DNA of 64,000 bases from JAVVEH01 sp032251435 (GCA_032251435.1 JAVVEH010000015.1:28022-92021); one strand, 5' to 3'; shown: positions 43,768 through 53,123, counted from the first letter of the stretch. Notes: generated by a model not told the origin, from the sequence alone. Program-made: numbers and translations.

Positions 43768-45909
43768 TTATTTGGCCACGGGCGCCAGCGTGAATTCTTT
43801 GATGCTCAAGCCTCTGATATTTTCTCCACTGCGCGAGAAACGGAGCACATTTTCGCCCTCAGCCAGTTGGATCTCAACGGGCTGGGTATTGTCCCAAAGA
43901 CCGGTTGTCAGGGGCAATTTTATTTCCGTCGGCTCTTTGGCGCCGTTGACCGCCACCAGGAGATTCTGGCCCCAGCTGGGGTTGGCGATCCGCGCGGTGA
44001 TCATGTACTTGCCGGCCGTCGGCGCGGTGACCGTGTATTCAAAATCCTGGGGGGATCCGACACGGCTGTAGTGCAACTGCTTGCCGCCGGAAAAGCTGTC
44101 CATGAAGATAATTTTTCCAGTGCTTTTCGTCGGCTCGCTGCAGGCGGCCGCCGGCATCGTGATGACACCGGCCGGACTGACGGTGATGGTCTTGTCGCGC
44201 GCTTCCAGGGCCACCTGATCGACGGGTGGTTTCACTTCGGTTTCGTTCGCCTCGCCCAGCTCCTCACCGACCGCGGCCAGTGCCACCGCTTTGGATTCCT
44301 CGATAATGTTTCTCTGCGTGTAAAGCGACACGCCGTACCAGAAGCCAGGTTTAGCTTTGTCGTGAAGTCCGAAAATCCGGTTTTCACCGAGGACATCACC
44401 AACCCACTGGGCTCGTTTGACTGCCATAAAGGCTTTTTCATTTTCCCGCGCCTGCGTGGTGGCCAGGAAATCCCTATCGTCCGTATACTGTAACTTTGTG
44501 GTGCCGGATCCCCAGCCTCCGCCAAGGTTCACCACCCAGCCGTCAGGAGTCCAGTGGGCCAGAGCCGCGTGCCCAGGCTGCGGCCGGGCTGTGGTCGGGA
44601 TGCCGAAGGCGCGCAGGATGAAGCGGCCGAAGAAGGCCCGTCGGCCGCAGACACCGCCATTCATCAAAATATTCTGAAAAAATTGCAGTTCGGGCTTGTC
44701 GTATTTGTTGTATTGCGAGCCATAGCGGACTTCGGTTCTGACCGCCGCCACGTACCGCCAGCGGTAGTCGTCGGTGGCGATATGGTCGGGCCGATAGTCA
44801 CGGAGCATTTGACGCCCCCAGGCGCTGATCTCATCCGGTTCTTCACCGTCGACAACCAGGCGATAGTCCCAAACGCTCAAATCCTTGAAGCCGGGATCCA
44901 GCTCACCGTCCACATACGCCTTTTCATAGCTCAAGTAGCGGGCCACCGGGTCAACGGTCTTTGGCGCGTCAGGGTCATCCGTGGCGTTTCTCTGACCGAT
45001 CGGAACCGCGTGTTCCAGACTGACCGCGAGCGCCAATCGCTCGAGGACCCCGTCTTTCGCTTTGTCACTGGCTTTCTGAATGTCCGTGTAAATTTTCATC
45101 GCCTGACCATAGTCGCCGCCACTGGCGCCATCGGCCACCAGCATGCGTGTCATCAGATCGGCATCCGCCAGCAGGTTTTCAATCAGCGTCTCGTGTTCTT
45201 CGCCCTGTTGAGCGAACGCGGCCAAGCCATACGGGGTGGCTTCATAAAGGACAACGAACGCCGCCAGTTTGTCATCCAGCTCGCCGCTGGCGAGAAACGC
45301 GTCCAAGTTAAGATCGTTGAGTCTCTTCAATGTCTGAGCCCGCGCCTGGGCAAGGGCCGTCTCCGCCGCCTCCTGGCGCGCGCGCCAGGCCGGTTCATTC
45401 GCCAGCGCCGCGTCCAGCTTCGCCTGTCGCTCCTTGAGCGCCGCGAGCCCGTCCTCCTTGTTCTGCCGCCATTTGGCCAGCTCTTGCATCAACGCTTCCC
45501 GTTCGGCTTCGGTGGCGGCCTTTTTCAATTTCGCCTCTGTTTCCGCGATGCCTTTCTCGGCGCCGCCAATCCATTTGCCCTTCGCATGCCCGACCGCTCC
45601 TTGCGCCGCCTTGATCGCGCCCAGAAGTTTTCCCGCCTCATTCAACTCCGCCTCAGCGGCTGTTTCGGTGTCGCGCGCCTGCATATAAGCGGCTTTTTTC
45701 TGATCATCCACCGTCGGCAACGCCTTGACAATCTCTTGCTTAAGCGTTTCAAGCTGTTCGGCGTACCGCGCTTCCAGTCTCTGGCCGGTCTCACTGAGCG
45801 GCGCTTTTGGCGCCGGTGTTTTCGGTTTCGCGGCCCATACACTTGATGTGCCGATGACCACGGCGGCGATTGCCCCGCAGACGTTTTTCATTACATGTGC
45901 TTTCATCAT
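43768..45909 (-). CDS. exported protein with coiled coil, transglutaminase-like domain and CBM-like end
   Basis: 713 residues. A signal peptide (CGAIAAVVIGTSSVWAA) precedes a long Ala/Glu/Lys coiled-coil region to about residue 200 (KKAATEAEREALMQELAK). A middle region follows, then a papain-like transglutaminase core at about 415-470: GGVCGRRAFFGRF supplies the likely catalytic Cys, PQPGHAALAHWTPDGW the His, and VNLGGGWG the third position. The last ~125 residues (YTVTAPTAGKYMITARIA, VEIQLAEGENVLRFSRSG) look like a carbohydrate-binding beta-sandwich. It probably acts outside the cytoplasm as a protease or cross-linker on surface glycans. An AAGGA site precedes the start. Confidence 0.75.
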   Translation of the reverse strand: MMKAHVMKNVCGAIAAVVIGTSSVWAAKPKTPAPKAPLSETGQRLEARYAEQLETLKQEIVKALPTVDDQKKAAYMQARDTETAAEAELNEAGKLLGAIKAAQGAVGHAKGKWIGGAEKGIAETEAKLKKAATEAEREALMQELAKWRQNKEDGLAALKERQAKLDAALANEPAWRARQEAAETALAQARAQTLKRLNDLNLDAFLASGELDDKLAAFVVLYEATPYGLAAFAQQGEEHETLIENLLADADLMTRMLVADGASGGDYGQAMKIYTDIQKASDKAKDGVLERLALAVSLEHAVPIGQRNATDDPDAPKTVDPVARYLSYEKAYVDGELDPGFKDLSVWDYRLVVDGEEPDEISAWGRQMLRDYRPDHIATDDYRWRYVAAVRTEVRYGSQYNKYDKPELQFFQNILMNGGVCGRRAFFGRFILRAFGIPTTARPQPGHAALAHWTPDGWVVNLGGGWGSGTTKLQYTDDRDFLATTQARENEKAFMAVKRAQWVGDVLGENRIFGLHDKAKPGFWYGVSLYTQRNIIEESKAVALAAVGEELGEANETEVKPPVDQVALEARDKTITVSPAGVITMPAAACSEPTKSTGKIIFMDSFSGGKQLHYSRVGSPQDFEYTVTAPTAGKYMITARIANPSWGQNLLVAVNGAKEPTEIKLPLTTGLWDNTQPVEIQLAEGENVLRFSRSGENIRGLSIKEFTLAPVAK

Positions 45910-46062
45910 TGTCCAGTGTTCCTTTTTTTGCCGTTAACAGCATTGAGACAACTTTTATCCCGCTATCTTTTCAGTCGGTACCTGAAAACGACAGTCTGTT
46001 AATCTGAAATAAACTGATTCCCTTGAAACGCAACGTTGTTTATGTCGGAAATTATCAACGAA

Positions 46063-48657
46063 TCAGGTGGTTTCAGCGGCCTTGATTGTGACCGGTTGAC
46101 CCCGCTTCAAGGCGACAGTCCAGTCATCGGAGTCGGCGGCCGTGTCCGGGGGTGACACCGGAGCGGGTTGGAAGCTGATTTTCGCCGCCCATTTGGGAAT
46201 CCGGAGCCGCGGGGTCTGATCGCGGTCGCTGGTCAGTGTCGCGGAAAACGCTCCCGCCTCCCTGTCCCATTCCATATCCACGGAGACACCACCGCGGCAG
46301 CGGATGCCCGTCACTTTTCCGGAACGCCATTTCGCCGGGAGAGCGGGCAGAAGTTTGATCCATCCGGGCTTGCTGAAGACCAGCATTTCGAGCACCGCGG
46401 CGGTGATGCCGAAGTTCGCGTCGATCTGAAAGGGCGGTTGGTTTCCCCAGCCGCATGTCAGCCCCATCTGACGCCAGTCGTTGTGATAGGTGAACAGGTT
46501 GGGACCCGTACTGCCTCGAGACAGGATTTCCAGGCATTCCAGAGCCCGGTCACCCTGGCCGAGGCGCGCGTAAATATTGGCCATGTGGGCCATGGACCAG
46601 CCGGTCTGACTGGTCAGCCCGATGACCAGACGCTTCTCAACCGCCCGGCGGCAGGCTTCGTAAATCTCCGGATTTGACTCCTCGGTGACTTCCAGTCCGG
46701 GAAAAACCGGATAAATATGGGATTGGTGGCGGTGGTGGTCGTTGTCTTTGAACGCCGGGTGAAGCCATTCTTTCATGGCACCGTCTTCGGTTATCTCGTA
46801 GCCGGGAAGTCTTTCCAGCATGTCGTGCCAGCGGCCGACATGCGCCGCTTCGATACCGAGACCCTCGCAGGCGTCGCATAGATTCGTCAAGACTTCGCGG
46901 CAGACCGCCACATCCATCGTGGCGTTGATGGTCAACAGGCTGTCGCCTCCGGCCGGCCGGTTTTCCGGTGACAGGGATGGGTTAAACAGCAGTTTCCCCC
47001 CTTCGTCTTGTATAAGGAAATCCTCGTAAAAAAGCGCCACCTCTTTGAGCCACGGAACAGCCCGGTCTTTAAGAAAATTCTGGTCGCCGGTAAACAAGTA
47101 GTAATCGTAAAAATGCTGGGCGATCCAGCCGGCCGCCGCCGTCCAGTTCGACCACGTGCAGGGAATTTCCCGGCCATGGGTGGTCATGGCGATGGGCACC
47201 AGGATTCCCCGGCAACCAAAGACATTCCGGGCGTTTCCGCGGAAATCATCCAGATGCCGCTCAAAATAATCGAAGAGTGGTAACACCGCTTCTTCCAGAC
47301 CGCCGGCCAGAGCTTGCCAGTAGTTCATCTGAATGTTTTCGTCGGTATGAATGTCGGAATTCCAAGCCGGCGCGTAATCACCATTCCACAGGCCCTGAAG
47401 ATTCGCCGGCCACCCTCCCGGCCGACTGGAACAGATCAGCAGATGACGCCCGAATTCAAACATGGTTTGGATTAAGCTGGCCGGCACATCGCCATCGTAA
47501 GCCGCCATCAGCAGCTCTTCGTTACTGGGCGGCGACGAAATGGTTGAATGGGTGAGATGGTTGGACGGGTGATGGTTTGTCGGCGTCCCAACTTGCTTAG
47601 TATCGGTACGGGAACCGCCCCTGACGTTGGCTTCGATGTCGGATGTCGGATGTTGGACTGCCTGTCTCGGCGTAGCCACGAAGGGCGGAGACGGATTGAG
47701 CGTTCGATTTTCTTGTCGCGCGCTTTCGCCTTCTCCCAGTGACAGCGTGACCCGTTTGAAAAGTTCTCCATGTTGAGCCGCGTGGTCGGCGAACGCCGTG
47801 TCAAAGGCGGCTGGCGCGGCGAGCTCCGCCAGTAGGCGGGGCAGGGCGGTGTCAGATTCTTCGCCGAGAAAAAGCCGCGCGCGCAGCACGACTTCATCGG
47901 CATCTGTAATCACCAGTCCGTCATCTCTGGCGCTGACGGTTCCCCCGGCAGCGTCAACGCGGCCAACCGCGCCAAAGGAAAACCCGGTGGGATAGCGGGC
48001 GAAAAACGTCAATGTCCGGGTCTCCGGCGCGGCGGATTGTGATGTTGTCATGTCCACATCGCCGGGCCGCCCGGCGGTGTGAGTCAACTCTTTGCCAACT
48101 TGTTCGTTCCGCGCCTTGGCAATTGACAGACGGCAGGAGACGGATGCCGGGGCGGTGGCCCTGATTCGCAGAAAAACGGTGTCAGTCAGTCGGGAAACAA
48201 TCACCTCGCGTGTATATGTGGCGGTGTTGTCCGTCCACTCAACCCAGGCCCGCCCGGTGTCAAAATCCACCCCCCGGCGGTACGCGCGGAAAGGGCCGTC
48301 GGTCGCCATCGTCAGTCCGATGGAGCAGAACGGCTGGTAGGGATCCCTGCCGACGCTGGTCGAGCCAGCCTCAATCCCCGCGCGCGCCGCATAGGCGTCG
48401 GGCATCAATTGAGCCGCTTCCCGGCATCGTCCCGCCTGGATCAACCGGCGCGCCTCCGGGAGCAGATCCGAGACATCGATTCCCGCCGGGATTTCCCGAG
48501 GATAGTACAGCGCGTCGTGATTCAGAAGGATCGTGTCATTTTGGATGTTGCCATATATTAACGCGCCGACTACCCCGCTGCCGGTAGGGAGGGCGTCCTG
48601 CCAGCGGGTCGCCGGGTAACGCAGGGTCATGGCGGAGGATGTGTGGGATTTGTTCAT
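46063..48657 (-). CDS. GH95 alpha-L-fucosidase with in-frame repeat-like insertion
   Basis: Inverting fucosidase family (864 residues). Family hallmarks: PATRWQDALPTGSGVVGALIYG with LLNHDALYYPRE at the N-terminus, FGRHLLICSSRPGGWPANLQGLWNG in the (alpha/alpha)6 barrel, WNSDIHTDENIQMNYWQA, LSPENRP, and WSMAHMANIYARLGQGD followed by PPFQIDANFGITAAVLEML. About residues 310-375 (47525-47725) do not belong to the family. They translate simple-repeat DNA (PTSDIEANVRGG, NHHPSNHLTHSTISSPP) just where relatives have a short PTDERL loop. The frame is kept, so the enzyme may still fold. No signal peptide is evident. Confidence 0.9.
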   Translation of the reverse strand: MNKSHTSSAMTLRYPATRWQDALPTGSGVVGALIYGNIQNDTILLNHDALYYPREIPAGIDVSDLLPEARRLIQAGRCREAAQLMPDAYAARAGIEAGSTSVGRDPYQPFCSIGLTMATDGPFRAYRRGVDFDTGRAWVEWTDNTATYTREVIVSRLTDTVFLRIRATAPASVSCRLSIAKARNEQVGKELTHTAGRPGDVDMTTSQSAAPETRTLTFFARYPTGFSFGAVGRVDAAGGTVSARDDGLVITDADEVVLRARLFLGEESDTALPRLLAELAAPAAFDTAFADHAAQHGELFKRVTLSLGEGESARQENRTLNPSPPFVATPRQAVQHPTSDIEANVRGGSRTDTKQVGTPTNHHPSNHLTHSTISSPPSNEELLMAAYDGDVPASLIQTMFEFGRHLLICSSRPGGWPANLQGLWNGDYAPAWNSDIHTDENIQMNYWQALAGGLEEAVLPLFDYFERHLDDFRGNARNVFGCRGILVPIAMTTHGREIPCTWSNWTAAAGWIAQHFYDYYLFTGDQNFLKDRAVPWLKEVALFYEDFLIQDEGGKLLFNPSLSPENRPAGGDSLLTINATMDVAVCREVLTNLCDACEGLGIEAAHVGRWHDMLERLPGYEITEDGAMKEWLHPAFKDNDHHRHQSHIYPVFPGLEVTEESNPEIYEACRRAVEKRLVIGLTSQTGWSMAHMANIYARLGQGDRALECLEILSRGSTGPNLFTYHNDWRQMGLTCGWGNQPPFQIDANFGITAAVLEMLVFSKPGWIKLLPALPAKWRSGKVTGIRCRGGVSVDMEWDREAGAFSATLTSDRDQTPRLRIPKWAAKISFQPAPVSPPDTAADSDDWTVALKRGQPVTIKAAETT
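47525..47725. repeat. intergenic-type repeat DNA inside the GH95 frame
   Basis: On the plus strand it contains GGTTGAATGGGTGAGATGG-type units, a GATGTCGGATGTCGGATG tandem, and CGGCGTAGCCACGAAGGGCG. This composition is typical of dispersed non-coding repeats, not of the enzyme family. It is carried in frame without a stop. Confidence 0.65.
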
Positions 48658-48804
48658 ATCATTTTCTTTCGTTGACTCCCGGATCTGAGCGGAAGAGGCG
48701 TTGTGGTGAAATTTTCCACATAAATTAATCGTAATGCATATACTTTCGGCTCTGGGATAAGTTCAGCGTGATTTTCCTCCTTGCCGGCGTCTTCTTTTTT
48801 ATAC

Positions 48805-48842
48805 CCCATTGTCTATTTTTCTGTCCATAATTTTTCTGTCAG
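48805..48842. repeat. short direct repeat ATTTTTCTGTC
   Basis: Two near-identical TATTTTTCTGTC / AATTTTTCTGTC units, with a further CATTGTC beside them, lie in the 200-base gap before the GH95 gene's upstream neighbour. They resemble a common AT-rich intergenic repeat of PVC genomes. Confidence 0.4.
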
Positions 48843-48857
48843 AGTATTCTTTTTTTC

Positions 48858-49868
48858 TCACAGATTTACATATTGCTGAATCACATGGGCAAGATTAGTT
48901 CCCATTTCCGCCATGCCCAGGTCACTCGGGTGAACCAGGTCCGTCCGCAGTCCAGTCGGATCAGTGAGAATCGTCCGGCCGTCCACATGAACGATCTTTC
49001 CGGAGTCGAAGGCGCTCACACTATCGGCGACGGCTTCGCGGAATCCCGCGCCTTTTGCCGGGTTGTCCATAAAATCGGCGTCATTGGTGAACAGGTCAAT
49101 GCAGAAAAGATATTTGTCAGGATGAGCCGTGGCGATCGTGCCGACAAAGCGTTCCACGGCCTGGCGAAATGTTTCCAGAGGCCAGTCGCGGACATTGATG
49201 CCCATTTCAAGCGTGGCGATATCCCAGTCTGTCCGCGCGGCGATGTGTTCGGCGATCGCGGCATCCATTTGGGCGGCGCCGCCGAAACCGAGATTAATGA
49301 CATCATAGCCGAGGCGCCGGGCACAGTGCGCGGCGTACATGCCCTCCGGCGGGATGGCGCTGGCGCCGTGCGTGATGGAGGAGCCATAGCAAAGCAGCGT
49401 TTTGGCGGGCGTGGCCGCGGCCGGCGGATAACCAAGGTCCCCCTCGATCGATAAAATCCGTGTCGTGTGAATATGAGGTAACCGGATACGGATCAGCCGG
49501 GGATCAAACGGGTGATGATCCAGGCGGCTGATCGCTTCCATCAAGGGCAGATTTTTGGGTGGAGTGATTGTGATTGTTGTGGGGACGTCGCTCAGATAGA
49601 CCGACTGCCCGCAGAAACACCCGTGATAAACAGTCGCGACGGGGGGCGTGACATTGTCGTCAACCACTTGCAACACCACCTTCGCTTCGCCGTCTTCGGG
49701 CGACATGCCGCGGATCTCGCAACCGGTGCCCATGCGGGCCATGTTCCGGGCTCCCTTGTTGATGTTTTCAAGAATATCCACGGGAAGCCGCGACAGACCG
49801 ACTCCCGGGTTCCCGTCGCCTTCGATGATGTCGCATACATTGTGTAGGTTAATGGTTTTGTATCGCAT
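48858..49868 (-). CDS. SGNH/GDSL hydrolase family protein (esterase-like)
   Basis: 336 residues. A ~150-residue N-terminal beta domain is followed by an SGNH hydrolase domain. Block I is TLLCYGSSITHGASAI (nucleophile Ser), block II is NLGFGGAAQMD (Gly), block III is LEMGINVRDWP (Asn), and block V is TDLVHPSDLGMAEMG (Asp-x-x-His). These enzymes deacylate glycans, and an acetyl esterase acting on the same substrate as the neighbouring fucosidase and sulfatase is plausible. No signal peptide is seen. The two-domain layout resembles CE2-like carbohydrate esterases. Confidence 0.88.
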   Translation of the reverse strand: MRYKTINLHNVCDIIEGDGNPGVGLSRLPVDILENINKGARNMARMGTGCEIRGMSPEDGEAKVVLQVVDDNVTPPVATVYHGCFCGQSVYLSDVPTTITITPPKNLPLMEAISRLDHHPFDPRLIRIRLPHIHTTRILSIEGDLGYPPAAATPAKTLLCYGSSITHGASAIPPEGMYAAHCARRLGYDVINLGFGGAAQMDAAIAEHIAARTDWDIATLEMGINVRDWPLETFRQAVERFVGTIATAHPDKYLFCIDLFTNDADFMDNPAKGAGFREAVADSVSAFDSGKIVHVDGRTILTDPTGLRTDLVHPSDLGMAEMGTNLAHVIQQYVNL

Positions 49869-50098
49869 GCCTATTCACTTTATCCTAATTTTTACAGCCA
49901 TCCCATAGGATGATTAATTTCACTTCGTCCCGCACGTTGACGGTTCGCTGCGGATCCAGTTGGTCTGCCTCTGCCTTGGGCGGTGTCCCGCACCGAATTC
50001 CAACGTTTACCACCAACCAGACCACTTGTCCCCGAGTCACTGCGGCGGGAACTTAAGGATCTTGTTTGCCGACATGTCATGCCCTGAAAACAGCTGTC

Positions 50099-51046
50099 TC
50101 AATCGCAGGTCGACTGCGCGGCTCCGCATAGTAACCGGTACTCGTCGAGCATAATTTTGTAGCTTTCAACCGGCATGCCCTTGAAAATGCAGTTGGAGGT
50201 GGAGAAAATATACGGTTTTCCCACGCCGCCGTGGTTCATGCAGTAACGGACGGATTCGCGGATTTTCTCGTCATTCGTATCCTGTAGCATATTACAGGCG
50301 ACGTTGCCCATTAAAAGCCAGTCGGGGTAGTGGTCCCGCACAGCCTTGATGTCCATGCAGCCTTGGGGATCCACCGACTGATAGCCATCAATGCCGGTTT
50401 TGTGAATCTGATCCAGAATCGGGGTCAGACAACCGTCGCTGTGGACGATCAGCTTCTTCCCCAGCCCGTGCGCGTATTCCACGAGCTCGGTCATATAGGG
50501 GACCACAATCTCCTCGAATTTTTCGGGCGAGCAGAATGGCTGCGTGTTGAAGCCCATGTCCCACGTGCCGAGAAGGAGGTCCGCCCCGGCATCAACGTGA
50601 CGCCGAAAGGTTTCCTTCGCCTTGTCACATTTTTCACGCGCTTCAGCCTGAATCCCCTTAGGATCCTCGTATAAACGGACAGCGAAATCCATCATTGTGT
50701 CGCCGTTTGGCATGTAGAAAACACCTTCCCCTTCGTAACCCACCACCAGGGCCCGGCCATTAATCCTGTCTTTGTGGAACCTTACCTCCTCCGGATCGTA
50801 TCCGCCCCGGATTGCCCCCCAGCCCAACTCTTCGACGCAGCGCTCATAAACCTCGAAATCATACTGCCAGAGCGCCCGGCGCATGTCCTCTTCTGAAGCG
50901 TACTCCATGTCCCGTAAGGCTCCGCGGGGGGCCATGCCGAAAAACTCCTCCTGAATCTGGAAAACCAGCTCCCAAGTCGGTGGAACATCAGGAATGCCGC
51001 CATCTAACAGGATTTGCAGCCGCTCCTTATTGGTCGGATTCGTCAT
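50099..51046 (-). CDS. uroporphyrinogen decarboxylase (URO-D) family protein
   Basis: 315 residues with the URO-D/MtaA-CmuA barrel pattern: MTNPTNKERLQILLDGGIPD, then GADLLLGTWDMGFNTQPFCS, then YAHGLGKKLIVHSDGCLTPI. GIDGYQSVDPQGCMDI follows. True HemE active-site residues are not convincingly present, so this is more likely one of the corrinoid methyltransferase-like members expanded in Lentisphaerota and relatives, often found among sulfatase and glycosidase genes. The frame is open to 51442, but the upstream 130 residues are low-complexity shadow sequence; ATG 51046 fits the family. The substrate is unknown. Confidence 0.85.
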   Translation of the reverse strand: MTNPTNKERLQILLDGGIPDVPPTWELVFQIQEEFFGMAPRGALRDMEYASEEDMRRALWQYDFEVYERCVEELGWGAIRGGYDPEEVRFHKDRINGRALVVGYEGEGVFYMPNGDTMMDFAVRLYEDPKGIQAEAREKCDKAKETFRRHVDAGADLLLGTWDMGFNTQPFCSPEKFEEIVVPYMTELVEYAHGLGKKLIVHSDGCLTPILDQIHKTGIDGYQSVDPQGCMDIKAVRDHYPDWLLMGNVACNMLQDTNDEKIRESVRYCMNHGGVGKPYIFSTSNCIFKGMPVESYKIMLDEYRLLCGAAQSTCD

Positions 51047-51146
51047 GCCATAGTCTCGTTTTTTTGGTCTAATTGATGAGCCGTCGGGAGATTTACTTCG
51101 CGGTGACCGCGGTGGCAACCCGCCCAATCTTAATCCCCCCTGATGC

Positions 51147-51785
51147 TCAGCCCGTGATTTGATCATCGGCGACGGTTTGATAAAGGGCGGCGGCATCGGG
51201 CGATACCCGGTTAAGAAGCCTGTCGCCAGAGTGTAGAGTTGATGGCAATCCACGCACCGATTGACCCGATAGCGCCCGGGCGATGCAAAGGGCTGTGACA
51301 TAGCTGCCCGCGGGACCGGCATGGGCGCCGTCAGCGTCATACAATTCATGCCCGGGATCCCGCCGTTCCACCTCATGCCAGGCATCTGAAACGGCGATGA
51401 CCGGGATGCCGAATTCCGCGGACGCGCCGCGGAATTCATCATCGATCTCCCGCTGATCTTCCGGCCGGTTCTTGCGGGACCAGGTCTTATAGAACCATAC
51501 TGACGGCCCCGCCGGCATTAGATCCAGGAGCCCCTTCACCCCGTCAAGCAATTCATCACCTCCCCGAAACGGGTGGGTGGCCTGCTGCAGGATGATGTGA
51601 TCCCAGTCGCCATATTGCAGCGCAAGTCTGGACGTGGGGTTCTCACCATGCCACTTCAGACTCTTTCCCGGTTGGGCGACCAGGGCGACACGGGCTTGAA
51701 TGCCGAGACACCCCAGCAACTCAAGGCATTGATAAGGCATCCCGTGAAAATAGGTGTGACTGTTGCCAATAAAAAGAATATTCAC
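51147..51785 (-). CDS. small SGNH/GDSL-type hydrolase
   Basis: 212 residues from a GTG at 51785, one base after the M42 stop. NILFIGNSHTYFHGMPY is block I with the catalytic Ser in GNSHT. DHIILQQATHPFRGGDELL and VIAVSDAWHEVE follow, and YDADGAHAGPAGSYVTAL supplies the likely Asp/His near the end. The frame is open upstream to 52028, but that part overlaps the M42 gene and is not SGNH-like. Tight spacing indicates co-translation with the M42 peptidase. It is probably a second esterase of this region; the substrate is unknown. Confidence 0.82.
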   Translation of the reverse strand: MNILFIGNSHTYFHGMPYQCLELLGCLGIQARVALVAQPGKSLKWHGENPTSRLALQYGDWDHIILQQATHPFRGGDELLDGVKGLLDLMPAGPSVWFYKTWSRKNRPEDQREIDDEFRGASAEFGIPVIAVSDAWHEVERRDPGHELYDADGAHAGPAGSYVTALCIARALSGQSVRGLPSTLHSGDRLLNRVSPDAAALYQTVADDQITG

Positions 51786-51786
51786 G

Positions 51787-52845
51787 TTAAAGCTTAGTCC
51801 ATGGGTCAGGAGTGATGGCCATTTTGTGGGCCTCGCCAGGAAAGAGGGCGAGCAGGTCGGTGACCGCCTGAATGTCCCGTTTATCCGCCAGTCCGTTGGC
51901 CCAATGCATGAAGGCGGAGGGGACACCGATGGTGGTGACGTGGGCGCCTTTGCCCTGTTTTTGGATCTGATGGGCGTCTGTTCCCCCGTGCCAGTTCTCA
52001 TGGTGGGGAATGTTCTCCCGGTCAGCAATCTCTTGGAGGAAGGTGGTAAGGAGTTTGCTGCAGATGGTTAAACGGTCAGCCTGGTAAATGGCGGCGCCCT
52101 TGCCGATTTCACTGGTCCAGCAGTCCTTCTTGCCCTGCATGGGCGAGACAACACAGCCCCCGTCGATGGCGATCCCGATGTCAGGCTGAATCGCCTGGGT
52201 GGCCACCATGGCGCCGCGGGTGCCGACCTCCTCCTGAACACTGGCGACGGCATAGAGATCGACCGAAATGTCAGTGACCTTTTTCATCGCCTCAATCATG
52301 CAGAAAACGCCGAGGCGGTCATCAAAGTTTCTCCCGCAGACAATGTCATTGTTAAACGGGGTGAGGGACACGTTGACGGTCGCCCGATCACCGAAGCGCA
52401 CCCGTTCTTTCACCCATTCCGCGTCACAGCCCGTGACCACGAGCATGTCTTCGATTTTGGGGAATTCTTTCGCCTCGTCACTGGTTGGAACCATCACCCC
52501 GTAGATCGGTTCGGTTCCTTCGATCCTGATCTGCTGTCCTGAGAGGGACACGCGGTTCGGCCCTCCTTGCCCCTGAAGGCGGATGTAACCTTGAGCGGTA
52601 ATCTCGGTGACCCGGAACCCCGGCTCATCGCTATGGGCGCAATACATCACCCGCAAGGGACGCTCGGTTGAGACGGGCTGGTTGGCCTTCTTGACACCGA
52701 TAATGTTGCCCATCCGGTCCTTGTAAACCTCATCACAGCACGTTTTGAGTTCACGCGCCGCGATCTCCTGGACTTTTTCCTCGTACCCGGGCACGCCCTG
52801 GACATCACAGAGCTCTTTCAGTAATGGTGTGTTAAACGTTTTCAA
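51787..52845 (-). CDS. M42 family aminopeptidase
   Basis: A cytoplasmic dizinc aminopeptidase of the TET/glutamyl-aminopeptidase/CelM family, 352 residues. Metal and catalytic motifs: MYCAHSDEPGF (His ligand and Asp), FDDRLGVFCMIEA (bridging Asp), VASVQEEVGTRGA (catalytic Glu and ligand Glu), IGIAIDGG (ligand Asp), GGTDAHQIQ and the late ligand His in FMHWANG. Such enzymes form self-compartmentalised dodecamers that degrade peptides. Immediately followed by the small SGNH gene. Confidence 0.92.
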   Translation of the reverse strand: MKTFNTPLLKELCDVQGVPGYEEKVQEIAARELKTCCDEVYKDRMGNIIGVKKANQPVSTERPLRVMYCAHSDEPGFRVTEITAQGYIRLQGQGGPNRVSLSGQQIRIEGTEPIYGVMVPTSDEAKEFPKIEDMLVVTGCDAEWVKERVRFGDRATVNVSLTPFNNDIVCGRNFDDRLGVFCMIEAMKKVTDISVDLYAVASVQEEVGTRGAMVATQAIQPDIGIAIDGGCVVSPMQGKKDCWTSEIGKGAAIYQADRLTICSKLLTTFLQEIADRENIPHHENWHGGTDAHQIQKQGKGAHVTTIGVPSAFMHWANGLADKRDIQAVTDLLALFPGEAHKMAITPDPWTKL

Positions 52846-53011
52846 AAGTGGTCATCCATTAAAAAGACGAAGTGAATAAAACCAGTCAGCTTGCCCTGAG
52901 CCTTAAGCGCGTCGCCTGGCGGGGGAAAGTGACACAACCGCATGTTTTTCAACCCCGGAATATACGTATGGACACCCGAATGTAAAGCTGTCGCCCGAAA
53001 TTCATGGTAAC

Positions 53012-53114
53012 CGGTTAGCAACTGGGGGAAAGTGCGCAGGGCGGTCTTCCAAGGCCGACTGTCTTAAGGCATAGCCGGGCAAGGAACCCCGGCCTACGCC
53101 CCAGCTACTAACAG
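53012..53114. repeat. dispersed ~102-bp element with terminal inverted repeats, copy 2
   Basis: Ends are CGGTTAGCAACTGGGG on the left and CTGTTAGTAGCTGGGG read inward from the right. The interior is 67/68 identical to the copy at 13766-13867. It lies 10 bases beyond the TOTE-type gene stop and may serve as its transcription end. Confidence 0.85.
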
Positions 53115-53123
53115 ATTAACAAT

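Noticed and set aside
44554..45846. 430-residue open frame opposite the transglutaminase-like gene
   Set aside because: Shadow frame produced by the Ala/Glu/Lys-rich coding strand.
50099..51442. N-terminal 132 residues of the longest URO-D frame as coding
   Set aside because: Low-complexity Pro/Ser/Arg sequence overlapping the next gene; the family begins at ATG 51046.
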